From positions 1 to 64,000 of the forward strand of contig JBBPTG010000058.1 in assembly GCA_038093975.1 (NCBI GenBank): 64,000 nt of DNA, given 5' to 3'. The position numbers were made by a program, and so were the translations under genes. The first letter of the stretch is position 1. The number at the start of each line of letters is the position of its first letter. The stretch comes from Chalciporus piperatus (taxonomy: Eukaryota > Basidiomycota > Agaricomycetes > Boletales > Boletaceae). The notes under the pieces were generated by a model. That model did not search any database. It saw only the letters and a list, made by a program, of their open reading frames with translations, and had not been told where the DNA came from. Positions 1-10,483 of the stretch are shown piece after piece.

Positions 1-177
1 GAAGTAAAAATTCCTTACGGTGTTTTGGTTGGGGTCTGGGTTCGGAGGGACCTGGTCGAACATTTCATGGAAGTTTCTGAATATCTCAGCCTGAGGGTTC
101 TCCTCGATGAGCTTCTTGAACTCAAGAATGACGAGAGCGAGCTGCTTGTAGTAGTTAATTATGATGCGCGCGCGGAC
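1..177 (-). CDS. Partial uncharacterised ORF at window edge
   Basis: On the minus strand an open frame of about 59 codons runs off the left edge. It is rich in I, L, K and N with short hydrophobic runs, and it starts after a plausible splice acceptor (..TTACACAAG, then exon) near 178. A stop lies a short way upstream in the same frame, so this would be an internal or last exon. I do not recognise the family. It could also be a chance frame, because only 177 bases are visible. Confidence 0.3.
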
Positions 178-370
178 CTTGTGTAAGACGACAAAAGCAC
201 AGTGAAGGGTGCACCAATATTATGATTGGGGTGGGTGCACGGCGAAGTCCTGCCGCCCAATATGGAACGTATGTTTATTTAGAACAAAGCAATCATTTCA
301 CACATTTTCGTAAATCGTATATAAACAAACGCTGCGACTACAGCACTCGATTTGTTCAGTTTTCGCCACA

Positions 371-1346
371 ATGCCTCGAGTCAGTCCTAGGCGCACTCTC
401 TCGCCCTCGACGCCTTATTCAGTCAACATTTCTCTGCCACCAAGCCGTCCAGCGAGCGTCCCGCCCCAAGTTCCGCCCCAAGTTCCTAACATTGACGTTG
501 ACAAATTCGCAAAGCAAACTATCGTTTATATGGATCTATTCGCAATGCATGCGGCAACCGCCCGCAGCTACCCTGGCTACAAGGAAGCATATGCTCGCGT
601 AGTAGCCCAAGGACGTGCCCTCCCCCATGGTACGCAATGGCCCTTGCTAAACATGGACGGACTCGAGTTGTTTCGGACTCGTATGGAAAACATTATTCAG
701 CGCCCTGCTGGTAATCTAGAGGAGTAAGTCTTGACTTCTTGATAGTGCATTACTGATGACGAACTAGCCATCTTGAGCATTCTTTCGCCGCTCATACTCT
801 GCTGCTTCTACAACGCGATGTCATTTTTCGTTTACCCGAAGCGACATCTCGTATCCTAGACAAGAAGATAAATGAGCTCAGGTATGGTTTCCCTTCCAGC
901 TACCCCCACAGTAACATCAACATTGCAACAGGGCTGAACGAAGGTGAAGACTCGGATTTCCGAGTCCGAGTCAGGAGGGTGGATTAATTCACTCCCTCCG
1001 AAAGACCCTGCCAATTTATCATAAACCAGACCAGGCGAAGGTTTCTCGATACATTCGCCTTACTAACTCCGACGCGGACTCGTTTTTGAAATCACCAGAT
1101 GCCCACATCCTCGACCTACACTTTCGCATCACCGACTTCGACATCTTCTACCGGATTTCCGGCTTCGAAGTGTTGCGGTCAGAGGAAGGAGGGTCTCGGT
1201 TCAATGTTCAGTATGACAGTACCAGGTACATGACTATTGTTTACAATATCACTCTACTAACTTACCATATCAGCGACGCCGACTGTCTCACATTTTCTGA
1301 AATGAAAGCACTGTTGGTTGCAAGTGATGAAGTGCAACTGTTGTAA
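371..1346 (+). CDS. Uncharacterised multi-exon gene, possibly interrupted
   Basis: Plausible exons are 371-723 (ATG start, Pro/Ser-rich N-terminus), 768-881 and 932 onward, joined by short introns with GTAAGT and GTATGG donors. In phase, exon 3 meets a TGA at 945-947, which would give a protein of about 160 residues. The same frame then stays open from 948 to about 1224, and an intron with a TACTAAC branch site leads to a final exon ending TAA at 1344-1346. The downstream open frame and good intron suggest one longer gene broken by a nonsense codon, or an exon I have mis-joined. The family is not recognised. Confidence 0.45.
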
Positions 1347-1599
1347 TATGTACTTTACCCCATGCATTTGTACCTCTAGAGTATGGCTCACAACTCGGAC
1401 CCAGACACGATGTCACAGTTACATGATGAACCTTCTGAGTCCCTTTTACATACATGTCCACAATTCAAGTGTTCGTTTCTTTGTTCAATACTGCCGTACG
1501 ACGTGTGATGCACCTAGCCTTGTGGTGCCACTGGTGAAGCTCTACCTGCATCTCCCATGACCACAGCGATCCGGATCCGGCGATGGAAAGGCGGCAATC

Positions 1600-2290
1600 T
1601 ATTGTATGGCGATATTCAACAGTAGTCTTCCCTCACCAATTCCTTTCCGTACAGAACCTACTAGTACTCGCATTCTCCCGACTCCCGTCAGCTACTGGAG
1701 GGGGGAATCCTCATCTGCACAGCCCGTCCTCGATTTCCATCAACGTCCGATTGGTGCTCGACGGCTCTCACACCAGTTCGTCCGCGACAATCGCTTTGCC
1801 TCCGATTGTGACCTTATCGCCCGCACCCACAGCTTCTTCCCCCACGGATGTGACCGAATGGCAATCTATTGTCATTCCCCCGCTTTTGCTGTGCTATGTG
1901 GTAATTGGTAATGTTCTTGTGCTCCAAGGGCTCCACAATAGGGAATGCAATTTCCTTACTCCCGTCATCAGATATCTCCTTGACATCGTCGGCATCGACA
2001 GTCCCTGGGCTCTATTTTCATGCAAACCTCGACAATCTCAACTTTGTCGCCGTCATCTTCCTCTTGTTCAACATGCTGATTCCGAACGGGCGTGGATGTG
2101 ACGCGCTGCGGAGCTTCCAAGATCTGGATGTCGTCATCCTGCACTGGGCAAGCGTCATCATTCGATTTCGAAGCTGGAGTCTCGACAGGTGTTTTCAATG
2201 GCGTCTTGAACGGCTTCTTCAGACTGCTTGCAGAGCTATATGGTCTCGTTACTTGAGTTCAACGTCCCAAGGTCATCAGAACGACATCTC
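1600..2290 (-). pseudogene. Decayed acidic-protein fragment
   Basis: Read on the minus strand, 2280-1970 encodes a Lys/Pro/Thr-rich stretch followed by an acidic stretch (Glu/Asp runs around 2130-2020). The acidic reading continues about 25 codons further only after a one-base frame change near 2005, then shifts again near 1880, where a Gly/Val/Asp-rich segment ends in a TGA. Open frames that hop in this way fit a degraded gene piece. I cannot name the family. The longer plus-strand frames across the same interval look like shadows. Confidence 0.25.
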
Positions 2291-2496
2291 GGCAACCCGA
2301 GCAATTAGCTTACTGAGTGGCGGTGGCATACTTGCATTCTTCGGCTTTCCCAGTTACGTTCAACCTTTGCCCTCTTCTGTTGACATTGTGTTGACACGTT
2401 GCTGGTGTCGTCGCCATCGCGCTGTAGCGCTGTAGTGTAAATAAATAATGAGTTATAAAGTGCTTACATAATATGTCAGGACGAGGCCTCCATGTT

Positions 2497-2505
2497 TTTT
2501 TTACA
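2497..2505. repeat. Target-site duplication, left copy
   Basis: The nine bases TTTTTTACA directly precede the left terminal inverted repeat and recur at 4159-4167 just after the right one. The shared T-run makes the exact edge uncertain by one base, so an 8-bp duplication is also possible. Confidence 0.6.
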
Positions 2506-2557
2506 AGGGAATGCAATTCTCCCACCTCGTATCGGACGCAAGGTCACGTGACACCGA
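2506..2557 (+). repeat. Left terminal inverted repeat
   Basis: This is the 52-bp left TIR. It pairs with 4107-4158 in reverse complement with a single mismatch at the tenth base, and it contains the palindrome GTCACGTGAC. Confidence 0.8.
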
Positions 2558-4106
2558 GTCGGTTCGGTGTCATGTGACTTTGTTGATTGCCAGACATCAG
2601 TACATCAGTGTCCGACTGTGTCCGAGCCTCCGACCAGCCACCAGCCACCGCCCATCAGTCGTTCGAACGAAGACAGCGACCACACATACTCACCAGAGAC
2701 CCCACCAAGCCACCAGATCAAAAATACTCGTTGACGAAACCGATCGACGAGTGAAATGCGTCGGAACGACGCTGAAAGCGCGTCCAGCCGCCATGAAACA
2801 CGACCAGACGAGTCGTCAATGCCATCCGACGAAGGTGATGAAATTGCGAGCGAGATCAAGGGTGTAGAGGGCGCGTGGTAGGTGTCGAAAGCTACAATGC
2901 GAGAGAAGACCCCAAGCGAGACGGAATCATACGAGGAGGTCGAAGAAGTGGTGGGCGACAGGGCTGGGGCCGGGAGAGTCGATGACATCCGACGTAGCAA
3001 TCGCGACCACGGCCGACGCCCACAATGGGCAATTATTCGAATCAGGTTGAGCGGAGATGTCCACAGACGAGACTGCTGCGACAACCACAGCAAATGTGTC
3101 CGTTGACGCAAATGCGAACGAAGACTCGCCTAACAATCCCCAGAGCGTGCCGCTCAAGGGGAAACCGCGGATGACGACGACGACAAACGGAGTTGTTCGC
3201 GCATGCTAGACAAGCACGCTGCACAAGTCGAACGACGCTGAAAGCACACCCAGCCGCGAAGAAACACGGCGGAAAGAGCCTTTCGACGGGCGTGTGGTGG
3301 AGTTGGGGTTGTCGAGAGTCAAAACGATCGTGTCGAGCGATCCCGAAGTTGTACAGGTCGAGGGCAAAACCAATTGCAAACGAGCGGGAAGCACCGCCCG
3401 CGCTCGCAGATACACGGAGATCGTCGAGGAGGACGCTGGGAGGCTCACAGACAAGCTGGATGAATGGGAGAACGATGAAACACGCTGACATGTGTCGATC
3501 AAGGGCGTTGAGGTCAGTCGAGCGATCGATGTCGAGGGACGAAGACCATGGTCAGTACGACGCGACGAACGAAGACGACGCACCTGCATAGTCCCAATGA
3601 ACGAACCCCAAACCCGAACGAGCGAGTGCGACGACGACGAAGAGTCGAATGCGCGGTGTGATCGCACAGGCGCACGAACGGAGCCGTGCGGCCGTGAGCT
3701 CGCCAGGTCGACGAAAAACGAGATGTCGAGAGACAGGGGAGTTGCAGAGCGGTGAAAATGATGCCGAACGCGACCGTGACGCAACGCAACGAGCAACGCC
3801 GATAGCGACTCACAACGAGTCGAAACGAAGACGCTAGGAGCGGACGAAGAAACGCGTCAGAACCAGCACTACACGCGCAGGTTCATCAAAGACTCACCTA
3901 GGCCGTCACCATCACCATATCCCCATCACGCCAGACGACCCATTGAACCCACGAATCGCGCGGATGGATGCCCATACTTTCATGTGTAGTCTCAGCAGTA
4001 TTATACCTCATATTACTGAAGTACTATATACCCGAATACAATATCTTCAGCAACACTCCTAGCCCTGACTCTCAAGCTCACTCCTCCACACACGAGACGA
4101 ACTGGT

Positions 4107-4158
4107 TCGGTGTCACGTGACCTTGCGTCCGATACGAGGTGGGAGAATAGCATTCCCT
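4107..4158 (-). repeat. Right terminal inverted repeat
   Basis: This is the 52-bp right TIR, the inverted partner of 2506-2557. The nine-base duplication TTTTTTACA follows at 4159-4167. Confidence 0.8.
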
Positions 4159-4188
4159 TTTTTTACATACCTCATGGCCTTGTATGCA

Positions 4189-4434
4189 CTGCTGGGGTGA
4201 CGTTCTTAATGCTCCGAATGCCGGGTGCTTGGAGTGGGGGATCCACAGCAGTCGCAGGCTTCATGCACCTAGTACCTGTTCTCTGGCTTCAAGGCTTCAA
4301 GCACCATAGGTATCTGCTGCGGTGACATTCTTAATGCTCCGAATGCCGGGTGCTTGGAATGGAAGATCCACAGCAGTAGCAGGCTTCCTGCGCCTAACTG
4401 TCCTCTGGCTCCATGGCTTCATGCACCATAGGTA
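4189..4434 (+). repeat. Two-copy ~123-bp tandem repeat
   Basis: The block 4189-4313 recurs as 4314-4434 with about 10% substitutions and a small indel. Both copies run from CTGCTG(G/C)GGTGAC to CACCATAGGTAT. No protein can be assigned. The repeat lies between the TIR element and the chitin synthase remnant. Confidence 0.75.
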
Positions 4435-4789
4435 TGTCGTATCTTTAATTCCCATCATCTGATGCACCATGAAGAAACCCATCGGCGGACTATCAATCTC
4501 ATGCGACTCCACCCCCCAGCCAGATGCCCATGTGAATATACCGGATATTCCATGGAATCATCCCATCCACAACCACCCATCTATCTGCTCTACATCTTTC
4601 TTTGGCTCAGCCACACCGTCCGGCAAATCAATCCAACTGGAATCTGTCCATGTTCCTGCCGAAGATCAGGAACTATCACAGGGGCGCGCCTGTCTGGAGT
4701 CCATCCGAGGTGTGATCGCAGGCCATGGATGCGAACATCCAGAGGTATTGTTTTTCCTGACCGCCTCGCACACTATCTGACTGAGCGCC

Positions 4790-7165
4790 ATGGACCGATA
4801 GGATTTGGGCTATTTGGGACGGGGGCGTTTATGACTGGGGTGGCTCTGTCAACACCGTGCCAATCAACGAAGGCCCCACGAGCCTTTACCAGTTCGTTCT
4901 TGAACACGGATATCACCAACGTCTTCAGGCAACAACTTGGCTGGCCAGGATATCTCGACGAACCTGAACAACGTCATCGCTCGTCTCGGTTCACAAACGG
5001 CTGTGGCGAACGTCGATTGCATCAAGAACATGTTCTGCCTCGGCGAGGTGGACTACTGGACTACCCCGCGGTGTTACAGAGCTATTTACTTCACGTGTGA
5101 TGGGAACCCTTTGTGCGTTGATCGCCCCCAAGGGTGAGTTCCGATTGTTCATTGTATAACGGTAGAGATCGCTCAGGCGCTCTGCTGCAGTCCTTTCCGC
5201 CCTTCAGTAGACAGGGAAGCGGTCCCCCGAAATGCTGGACAAGTTCATTCTGTGGCAAATCCCGTGTTACACCGAAGGCGAAGACTCGCTTCCTCGCAAG
5301 ATCGACTCGCTTGCGGCGCTACGACTATGACGACAAGCGCAGGTTACTTTCTTCATCTGTGACGGCCATATCATTGGAAGTGGGAACGGCAGGGCGACAC
5401 CGCGCATCGTGTTGGATATTCTCGGTGTCGATCCAACGGTGCACCCTGGGCTGCTGATGCCTCCGTTCGATCGGCGAAGGGCCAAACTTGAAGCAGATCA
5501 ATTAGGGCAAGGTGTACTCTGGTCTTGACGAGTTCGAGGGCCCTGCCGTTCCGTGGGTACCCTCTTCTCCGTTTCATGTGATATGTGACATTGGCTGAAC
5601 GCTGGAATGCAGGTACAAGGCCGCCGTCCTAGTCGGGAAACCCACTGGGCGGTCGAAACCTGGTAACCGTGGCAAGCGTGACAGCCAAATCCGGCTTATG
5701 CATTAACTCAACCGCGTACATTTCGACGCCCCGATGTCGCCCTTGGAGCTTGAGGCCAGCCACCGGACGAGGAATGTCATTGGGATTGACCCGGCGTTCT
5801 ACGAGTAGATTGTCACGGTCGACGCTGATACGGTACGTTTCGTCTGCGCACTCGATGGAACGACGCGCCTTGACCTTTGGATCCGTTGCACAGACGGCCA
5901 CGCCCGACTCATCGAATCGTTTGGTCGCTTCGGCCGATCCGTGCATCATCGGTATCTGTGGTGAAACTAAGCTGACCAACGAAGACGGTGGTGCCAGACA
6001 ATGATCCAAGTCTACGAGTATTAACTTTCCCACCATCTCTCCAAGGCCTTCAGGCCGCTCTTGGATTCCGTCTCCTGTTTGCCAGGCTATTTTTCCCTCT
6101 ATCGTATCCGTACCGCTGACAGAGGTCGCCCTGTCATCATCTCCAGCCGGATTATCGACGCGTATGCCCCAGGCAACATCGACACCCTTCACCAGAAGAA
6201 TCGTCTCTCGCTCGGTGAGGATTGTTTCCTGACGACGTTCCTCATGAAGCACTCCCTGACATTCACGACGAAGTTCATTCCGGACGCGGTTGCCCATACG
6301 ATGGCACCCGAAGCGTGGCGTGTCTTGTTCTCCCAGCGGCGTCGGTGGATCAACTCGACGGTGCACAACCTACTCGAGCTGATTATTGTGCCGGAGCTGT
6401 GCGGGTTATGGTGTTTTTCGATGTGCTTCTTCGTCTTCAACAGCAACTGGGCCTACCGTCGACTTTTTCGCTCACATAGGGTATAGCTTGTGTACTGGGT
6501 CGTCGCGGACTACATCTCTCCCGCTGATCTCGATTATCAGGTTGGGAGTGACGTATGGGTTTCAGGTGAGGCTCGCGAGCATCGCAACGTCTTCGAAGGG
6601 AACTAACACGGGTCTAGACGCCGATCTTCATCATCAAACGAGAGTTTATGCTTGTCGGTTGGTTGATCATCTACCTTAGTTCGTAAGTGTCGTCGTCCTC
6701 CGTGCACCATCCTTTCTGACGGTAAATTTCAGACCCGGTTCACAGCCTTTTCTTGCCTATCTATTCCATCTGGTGCATGGATGGCTTCTCATGGGGCAAC
6801 ACTCGGGTCGTCGGCGACGATGGGGGAAGCAAGAAGGTCAATTAACGATGGCGAGCGGTTCGACGGGCCGATGATTCTCCTCAAGAAATTCAGCGGTATG
6901 TAATTTGGTGGTTCAACCAATCTTGTCTGATTGGACGTAATGTACGACGTTGAAGCATGTGATGGCTCCCTCCACTCAGACGAGACAGGCATCAGCAAGG
7001 CACGCTCGCCGCAGCAATCCATTCCGTCCTGGCACGGCTCGCCGCACCCGTCAAATGCCGAGGATTACTACCGCGACACGAACGCCGTGAACACGCCGAG
7101 GGGCAACTTCCGCGGGACACCATCACATCAAAGCCATGGTCGCGACAAGGCTCTAGGTATGAAGG
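4790..7165 (+). pseudogene. Chitin synthase catalytic region, class V/VI type (copy A)
   Basis: Broken frames read through a class V/VI (myosin-type) chitin synthase. They start with the cytochrome-b5-like segment (about 4790-5100), then the EVDY-type linker, the CYTEGEDS-like core near 5270, the IGICGET-like and LPG(C/Y)FSLYR-like motifs (5930-6110), a SLGED motif (about 6210) and the QRRRW signature at 6334-6348. After these come membrane segments and the FSWGNTRVV-like tail (6780-6830), then a Ser/Arg-rich C-terminal region to about 7165. The enzyme family makes chitin from UDP-GlcNAc at the plasma membrane. Introns are retained, but frameshifts and stops (for example in 5100-5400) make it non-functional. 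An inverted copy lies at 40611-42384. Confidence 0.85.
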
Positions 7166-8385
7166 ACGCGTCCTCGCACAGGTCGCACGTCTCCTCGGCG
7201 TTCCATCCGCGGAACTTGCGCTGACGCTGACGCACAAGACCAACTACGTCGGCACGGAACTCGACACCTCCATCCTTGATGTCGAGCAGAATGCGATGCT
7301 GCGCGACTCGCGCATGCGCGACCTGTATGCTATCCTTGTTGCTTAAATTGTCAAGACGGCGAATCACACGATCGCTCCCGAAAACCGTGATGGCCCTGGC
7401 ACCGATGATCCTCTGTGACCAGCCCGGTTTCCAGAGCCGTGGCCCGATGGGTACCGGCTCAATGATGTTATCGGAAACCGAGCCTCTTATCTCCACCTTT
7501 GGTCACAATGGCTTCGACGAGTTCTGCATCAACTGGGCAGACGAGTTCGTGCAGTCTTACGTGCTGCGCAACATAGGCGCTGATGGTTTGGGAGACAACG
7601 GTCACATCGCCGGTAACGGGATCTCACTTCTTACGATTGCCACCGTGGATAATTCCCCAGGCATCGCACTCATCCGTGGTGCCCAGTTGAGCGAGCGGGC
7701 TACTCGCAAACCGGGAGGCATGCTCGTGGTACAGATCAGGGAAGGCGGGTGACAAGAAGGCTGGCAAGCTGCATCAAGGACTTGTGTCGAAATACGGCGT
7801 CCACCCCTCGTTTGTGGCAAGCCCCAGTCAAGGAGGCGAGGGCGACAGGAGGCTATTCGGCATCAATCATTGCGCTGGAAGCTGTCCGTACGACATCGTG
7901 TCCTTTATTGAGATGGCCTCGGATGGCTTCGCGACGAAGTTGGTATCAGGTCCTTCCCTTGCTGCCGAGAGACATTCTCAGGACGACGCCACTATCGTGC
8001 AAGTGCAGGTTTCTTCGCGTCCTCCGCGAGCTGACGCCTAACACCGCAACGCATAGTTCCTGAGAACATCTGCATCCTCGAAAACACACGCCGTCTCCAT
8101 TCATCTCAATCACACCCTCTTCGAAATCTTCGCTTCATTTGACTGCGCGCATCGCCGGACCACCTACTGCATCCGTCCAAACGATTCAAACTCCCCCAAC
8201 TCCTTTGACAAACGGCGTGTCAAGGCACGTGTCAAGTCTCCCCTCATCCCTGAAATTGTCGCACGACGCAGTATCGAAGAGGTCGCCAACTTCGAGCAAG
8301 CAAATTTTGCGAACGGTACGTGCCGACGATGCGTGGTTCCAATGTGGAGCGCATCCGGCAATGCGCAGCTTCAAACGGATGGAAG
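7166..8385 (+). pseudogene. Chitin synthase myosin-motor region (copy A)
   Basis: Starting within the C-terminal tail of the previous piece, the sequence switches to the mid and end part of the myosin-like motor of the same enzyme class. It shows a DQPGFQSRGPMG-type switch region (about 7410), a DEFCINWA-like segment (7515-7545), an N-x-G-H-x-x-G block (about 7600), a VASP..GG..LFGINH..G segment (7800-7880), SGPSLAAERHS (7945-7980) and the C-IRPNDS-like converter segment (about 8165-8190). In normal genes the motor is N-terminal to the catalytic domain, so the order here is reversed. Stops and frame changes show it is not expressed as one protein. Confidence 0.8.
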
Positions 8386-8590
8386 GAGGGTCGGCGAGGA
8401 AGTTGAGGAGCACTTCGTTAGTGGTTGGCAAATTTTCGTCTTCGAATCCTGCAATGAAATCCGCGAGGCCACACATCCCTTTCTGAGCATGCGATCCCCG
8501 CCCAACTCCACGTCTCCGCCTTGCGCCGGCGTCGAAAACTTCATCCTGGTGTCATGGATAATCTCAAATGTCACCCATCCCCTCTAATTC
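8386..8590. other. Unassigned segment shared with 37.8-38.3 kb region
   Basis: The motor reading stops at about 8385. The next 200 bases give open frames on both strands with no recognised motif. About 45 bases around 8482-8523 (reverse complement GACGTGGAGTTGGGCGGGG..) recur with a few changes at 38282-38325, inside another unidentified fragment. This suggests a small shuffled piece of the same source gene. Confidence 0.4.
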
Positions 8591-8914
8591 CTTCACTCAC
8601 GCTGCTGGTTTGATTGGCGACAGTTGTTTTCGTCGTCGCAACTCTTGGTTCAGCTCAGACCACGATGGACTGTAACGACGCTGGGCTCGGCACGGAATAT
8701 TGGGCCAGTCGGTCGTGGATATATCGGGTCTGTCACACATCCCCGCAGAACCAATCCAGATCGATAGAACCCTCACACCCACCTTGATAGCCAGTCCTCG
8801 AAAACACCTACGCCCGGCTCATACCACACCCAAGACCCGACAAGCCCAACCGCTTTCCAATTCCTTCCTATACTTCCACTGCGCCGAAGACGGCCTGACC
8901 CCTCCACAGGCACT

Positions 8915-9320
8915 GTCGGTCGATGGCAAACGGGCTGGGTTGGCGATTGAGAGGGCCGAGGAGAGGGAGAAGTTGAGGAAACTCAAGGATGACTTAGCGA
9001 TCATTATGTAGCAAAACTTCAACGGGGAGAACGTGAGTGCTCCGTCTTGATCATGGGTGAGTGAGATTGACCGATTGGACGTGTGATATAGGGACGCGTC
9101 GCAGTCACGAAAGAGCAACTTGATGGCGTGCCAGAGGACGTCATTGTCTGGGTATACCCAATGCACCAAAGATGACAAAGTATGCCACGAGATCACATTC
9201 AATATGCCCGACATTTTCCCGGCTGTGAGTTCCTCGTCTCAGTCGACAGATGCATGCAATCTGATGGCCTGATTCAGTTCAAATATGCCAAGAACCCAAT
9301 AATGTGTCAGAGGTGGCTTA
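8915..9320 (+). pseudogene. M3 metallopeptidase (thimet/saccharolysin-like) fragment
   Basis: Readable pieces match the N-terminal helical part of M3 oligopeptidases: a DGKRAGLA..E..EKL..LK segment (8923-8985), FNGEN (9020), then after an intron an LDGVPEDVI.W segment (9120-9155), a NMPDIFPA segment (9205-9230) and an FKYAKNP..CQR segment after a second intron (9278-9312). The zinc-binding HExxH part is absent. Introns are present, so this was copied as DNA. A stop follows the first block. The inverted copy is at 38456-38861. Confidence 0.7.
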
Positions 9321-9379
9321 TCGGACACCACCCCTTTACCATCCAACTCCACCACTCGCTCCCTCTCTCCCGTTCTTTC

Positions 9380-9760
9380 ACAACGACAAAAGGCCGGATA
9401 CTGGGGTGACCGGCGTCAGTAGCAGTTGGCGGACATATACTCCGCCACCACTGCAGGCTCCATGTACAGCCCACACCCAGCGCACTCTCTCCCCACTGTC
9501 TCCGCCTCAACTCACCCTGAAGCCAACACCAACCCCTCACTCTCTACCACAGCGCGAGCTTGACAATTCCTGGAAGACGGGTTTGCTACGGCTTATGACT
9601 ACCGACCCAGCGCATCTGTCATTCGCGGAGGAAAACGTGGTAAGTTCTTGTTCATGCGCAGCCAACACACACTCATTCTCTTCAGGCGAACAACACGCCA
9701 GACAATTCGAGGTGTCCCCGCGCGAAATGCCACAAGAAAGAGGCGCACACCTGGCGTGTC
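9380..9760 (+). pseudogene. Unidentified intron-bearing fragment, repeated at 21.8-22.2 kb
   Basis: This is a Ser/Pro/Thr-rich reading followed by TTDPA.LSF.EEN, a GT..AG intron (donor GTAAGTTC near 9640, acceptor CTTCAG near 9690) and an N.TPDNSR segment. It aligns with the reverse complement of about 22140-21800 at high but imperfect identity, including the intron. I do not recognise the source protein. It sits between the M3 peptidase and histidine kinase pieces. Confidence 0.5.
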
Positions 9761-9854
9761 AAATTCATTCCTCCGATCACAAAGAGACTCGACAAAAGCC
9801 ATCAAAGGTGCCAAGCTCGACGACAATAACTCATACCCCTCGCTGCGAGGGAGG

Positions 9855-10320
9855 CCGCCGAGTTGGCCAGCAGATCCAAGCCGAAATTCTTGGCCAATAT
9901 GTCCCATGAGATCAGGTACGTTACATGGGTATCATTCATGGTTCATTTCAGCGGTTCGCTGATACAAACATAGGATGCCAATGAACGGTATTATTGGTAT
10001 GACAGAGTTGACTCTCGACCCCGACCTCAGCAGATCGCAGCGGGAGCGCTGGCTGTTAGTCCACTCATTGGCTCGCCCGCTGTTACTGATCATCGATGAT
10101 ATCCTGGATATTTCCAAGAGTACGTCCGGACACATTTGACATTGTCGCTGTCGTTAACTTACACGTGCTCGCAGTTGAGGCTTGGCGTACGACCATGGAA
10201 GCCGTGTCCTGTTTCCTTCGTGAGACTGTCCCCGGTATCCTCAAGACCCTCGTCATCCGTGCATCGCGGAACAATCTGGACCTCACCTACGATGTAGACG
10301 ATCAAATGGTCTGCGTCACC
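9855..10320 (+). pseudogene. Group III (NIK1-type) histidine kinase DHp fragment
   Basis: The reading contains AAELASRSK.KFLANMSHEIR with the phospho-acceptor His codon at 9905-9907, an intron 9916-9973, [26 protein letters not shown] and a second intron. The start of the catalytic-domain linker follows (NNLDLTYDV, about 10270-10300). This is the dimerisation/phosphotransfer domain of fungal hybrid histidine kinases that signal osmotic stress to the HOG pathway. HAMP repeats, the ATP-binding domain and the receiver are missing, so only a piece was copied. Confidence 0.8.
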
Positions 10321-10483
10321 GTTCTTTTTTTTTGTTCAGTACTCAAAAACGCCCTTAGACAAAATACGAGCACAAGACCAACATCCTTCCCATGAGTGAT
10401 CGTCCAATCCTGTCCAAAATGACATGGATTCAGAATCACATGATCATCGGTGAGCATACACACTGGCATTATCTGGAATTTGT

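Larger units (their letters stand above)
2506..4158. mobile_element. TIR DNA transposon, non-autonomous, 1.65 kb
   Basis: The left end (2506-2557) and the reverse complement of the right end (4107-4158) match over 52 bases with one mismatch, beginning AGGGAATGC. The element is flanked by a 9-bp direct repeat, TTTTTTACA. Long TIRs with a 9-bp duplication are typical of Mutator-like (MULE) elements; an 8-bp reading would suggest hAT. The interior is rich in CGA/GAC/ACG trinucleotides, which opens frames on both strands, but none shows a transposase motif. I therefore read it as a non-autonomous or Pack-type element. Just inside the left TIR, GTCACGTGACACCGA faces its own near-complement at about 2563-2579. 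Confidence 0.75.

Noticed and set aside
1583..2101. 172-codon plus-strand ORF
   Set aside because: It has no motif, and the minus-strand reading of the same interval has more protein-like composition.
2511..4110. Many overlapping ORFs on both strands inside the TIR element
   Set aside because: CGA/GAC-rich composition suppresses stops on all frames, and no frame shows transposase or host protein motifs.
9304..9909. 201-codon plus ORF as an intact protein
   Set aside because: It reads through the junction of two fragments and through an intron conserved in the 22-kb copy, so the frame is incidental.
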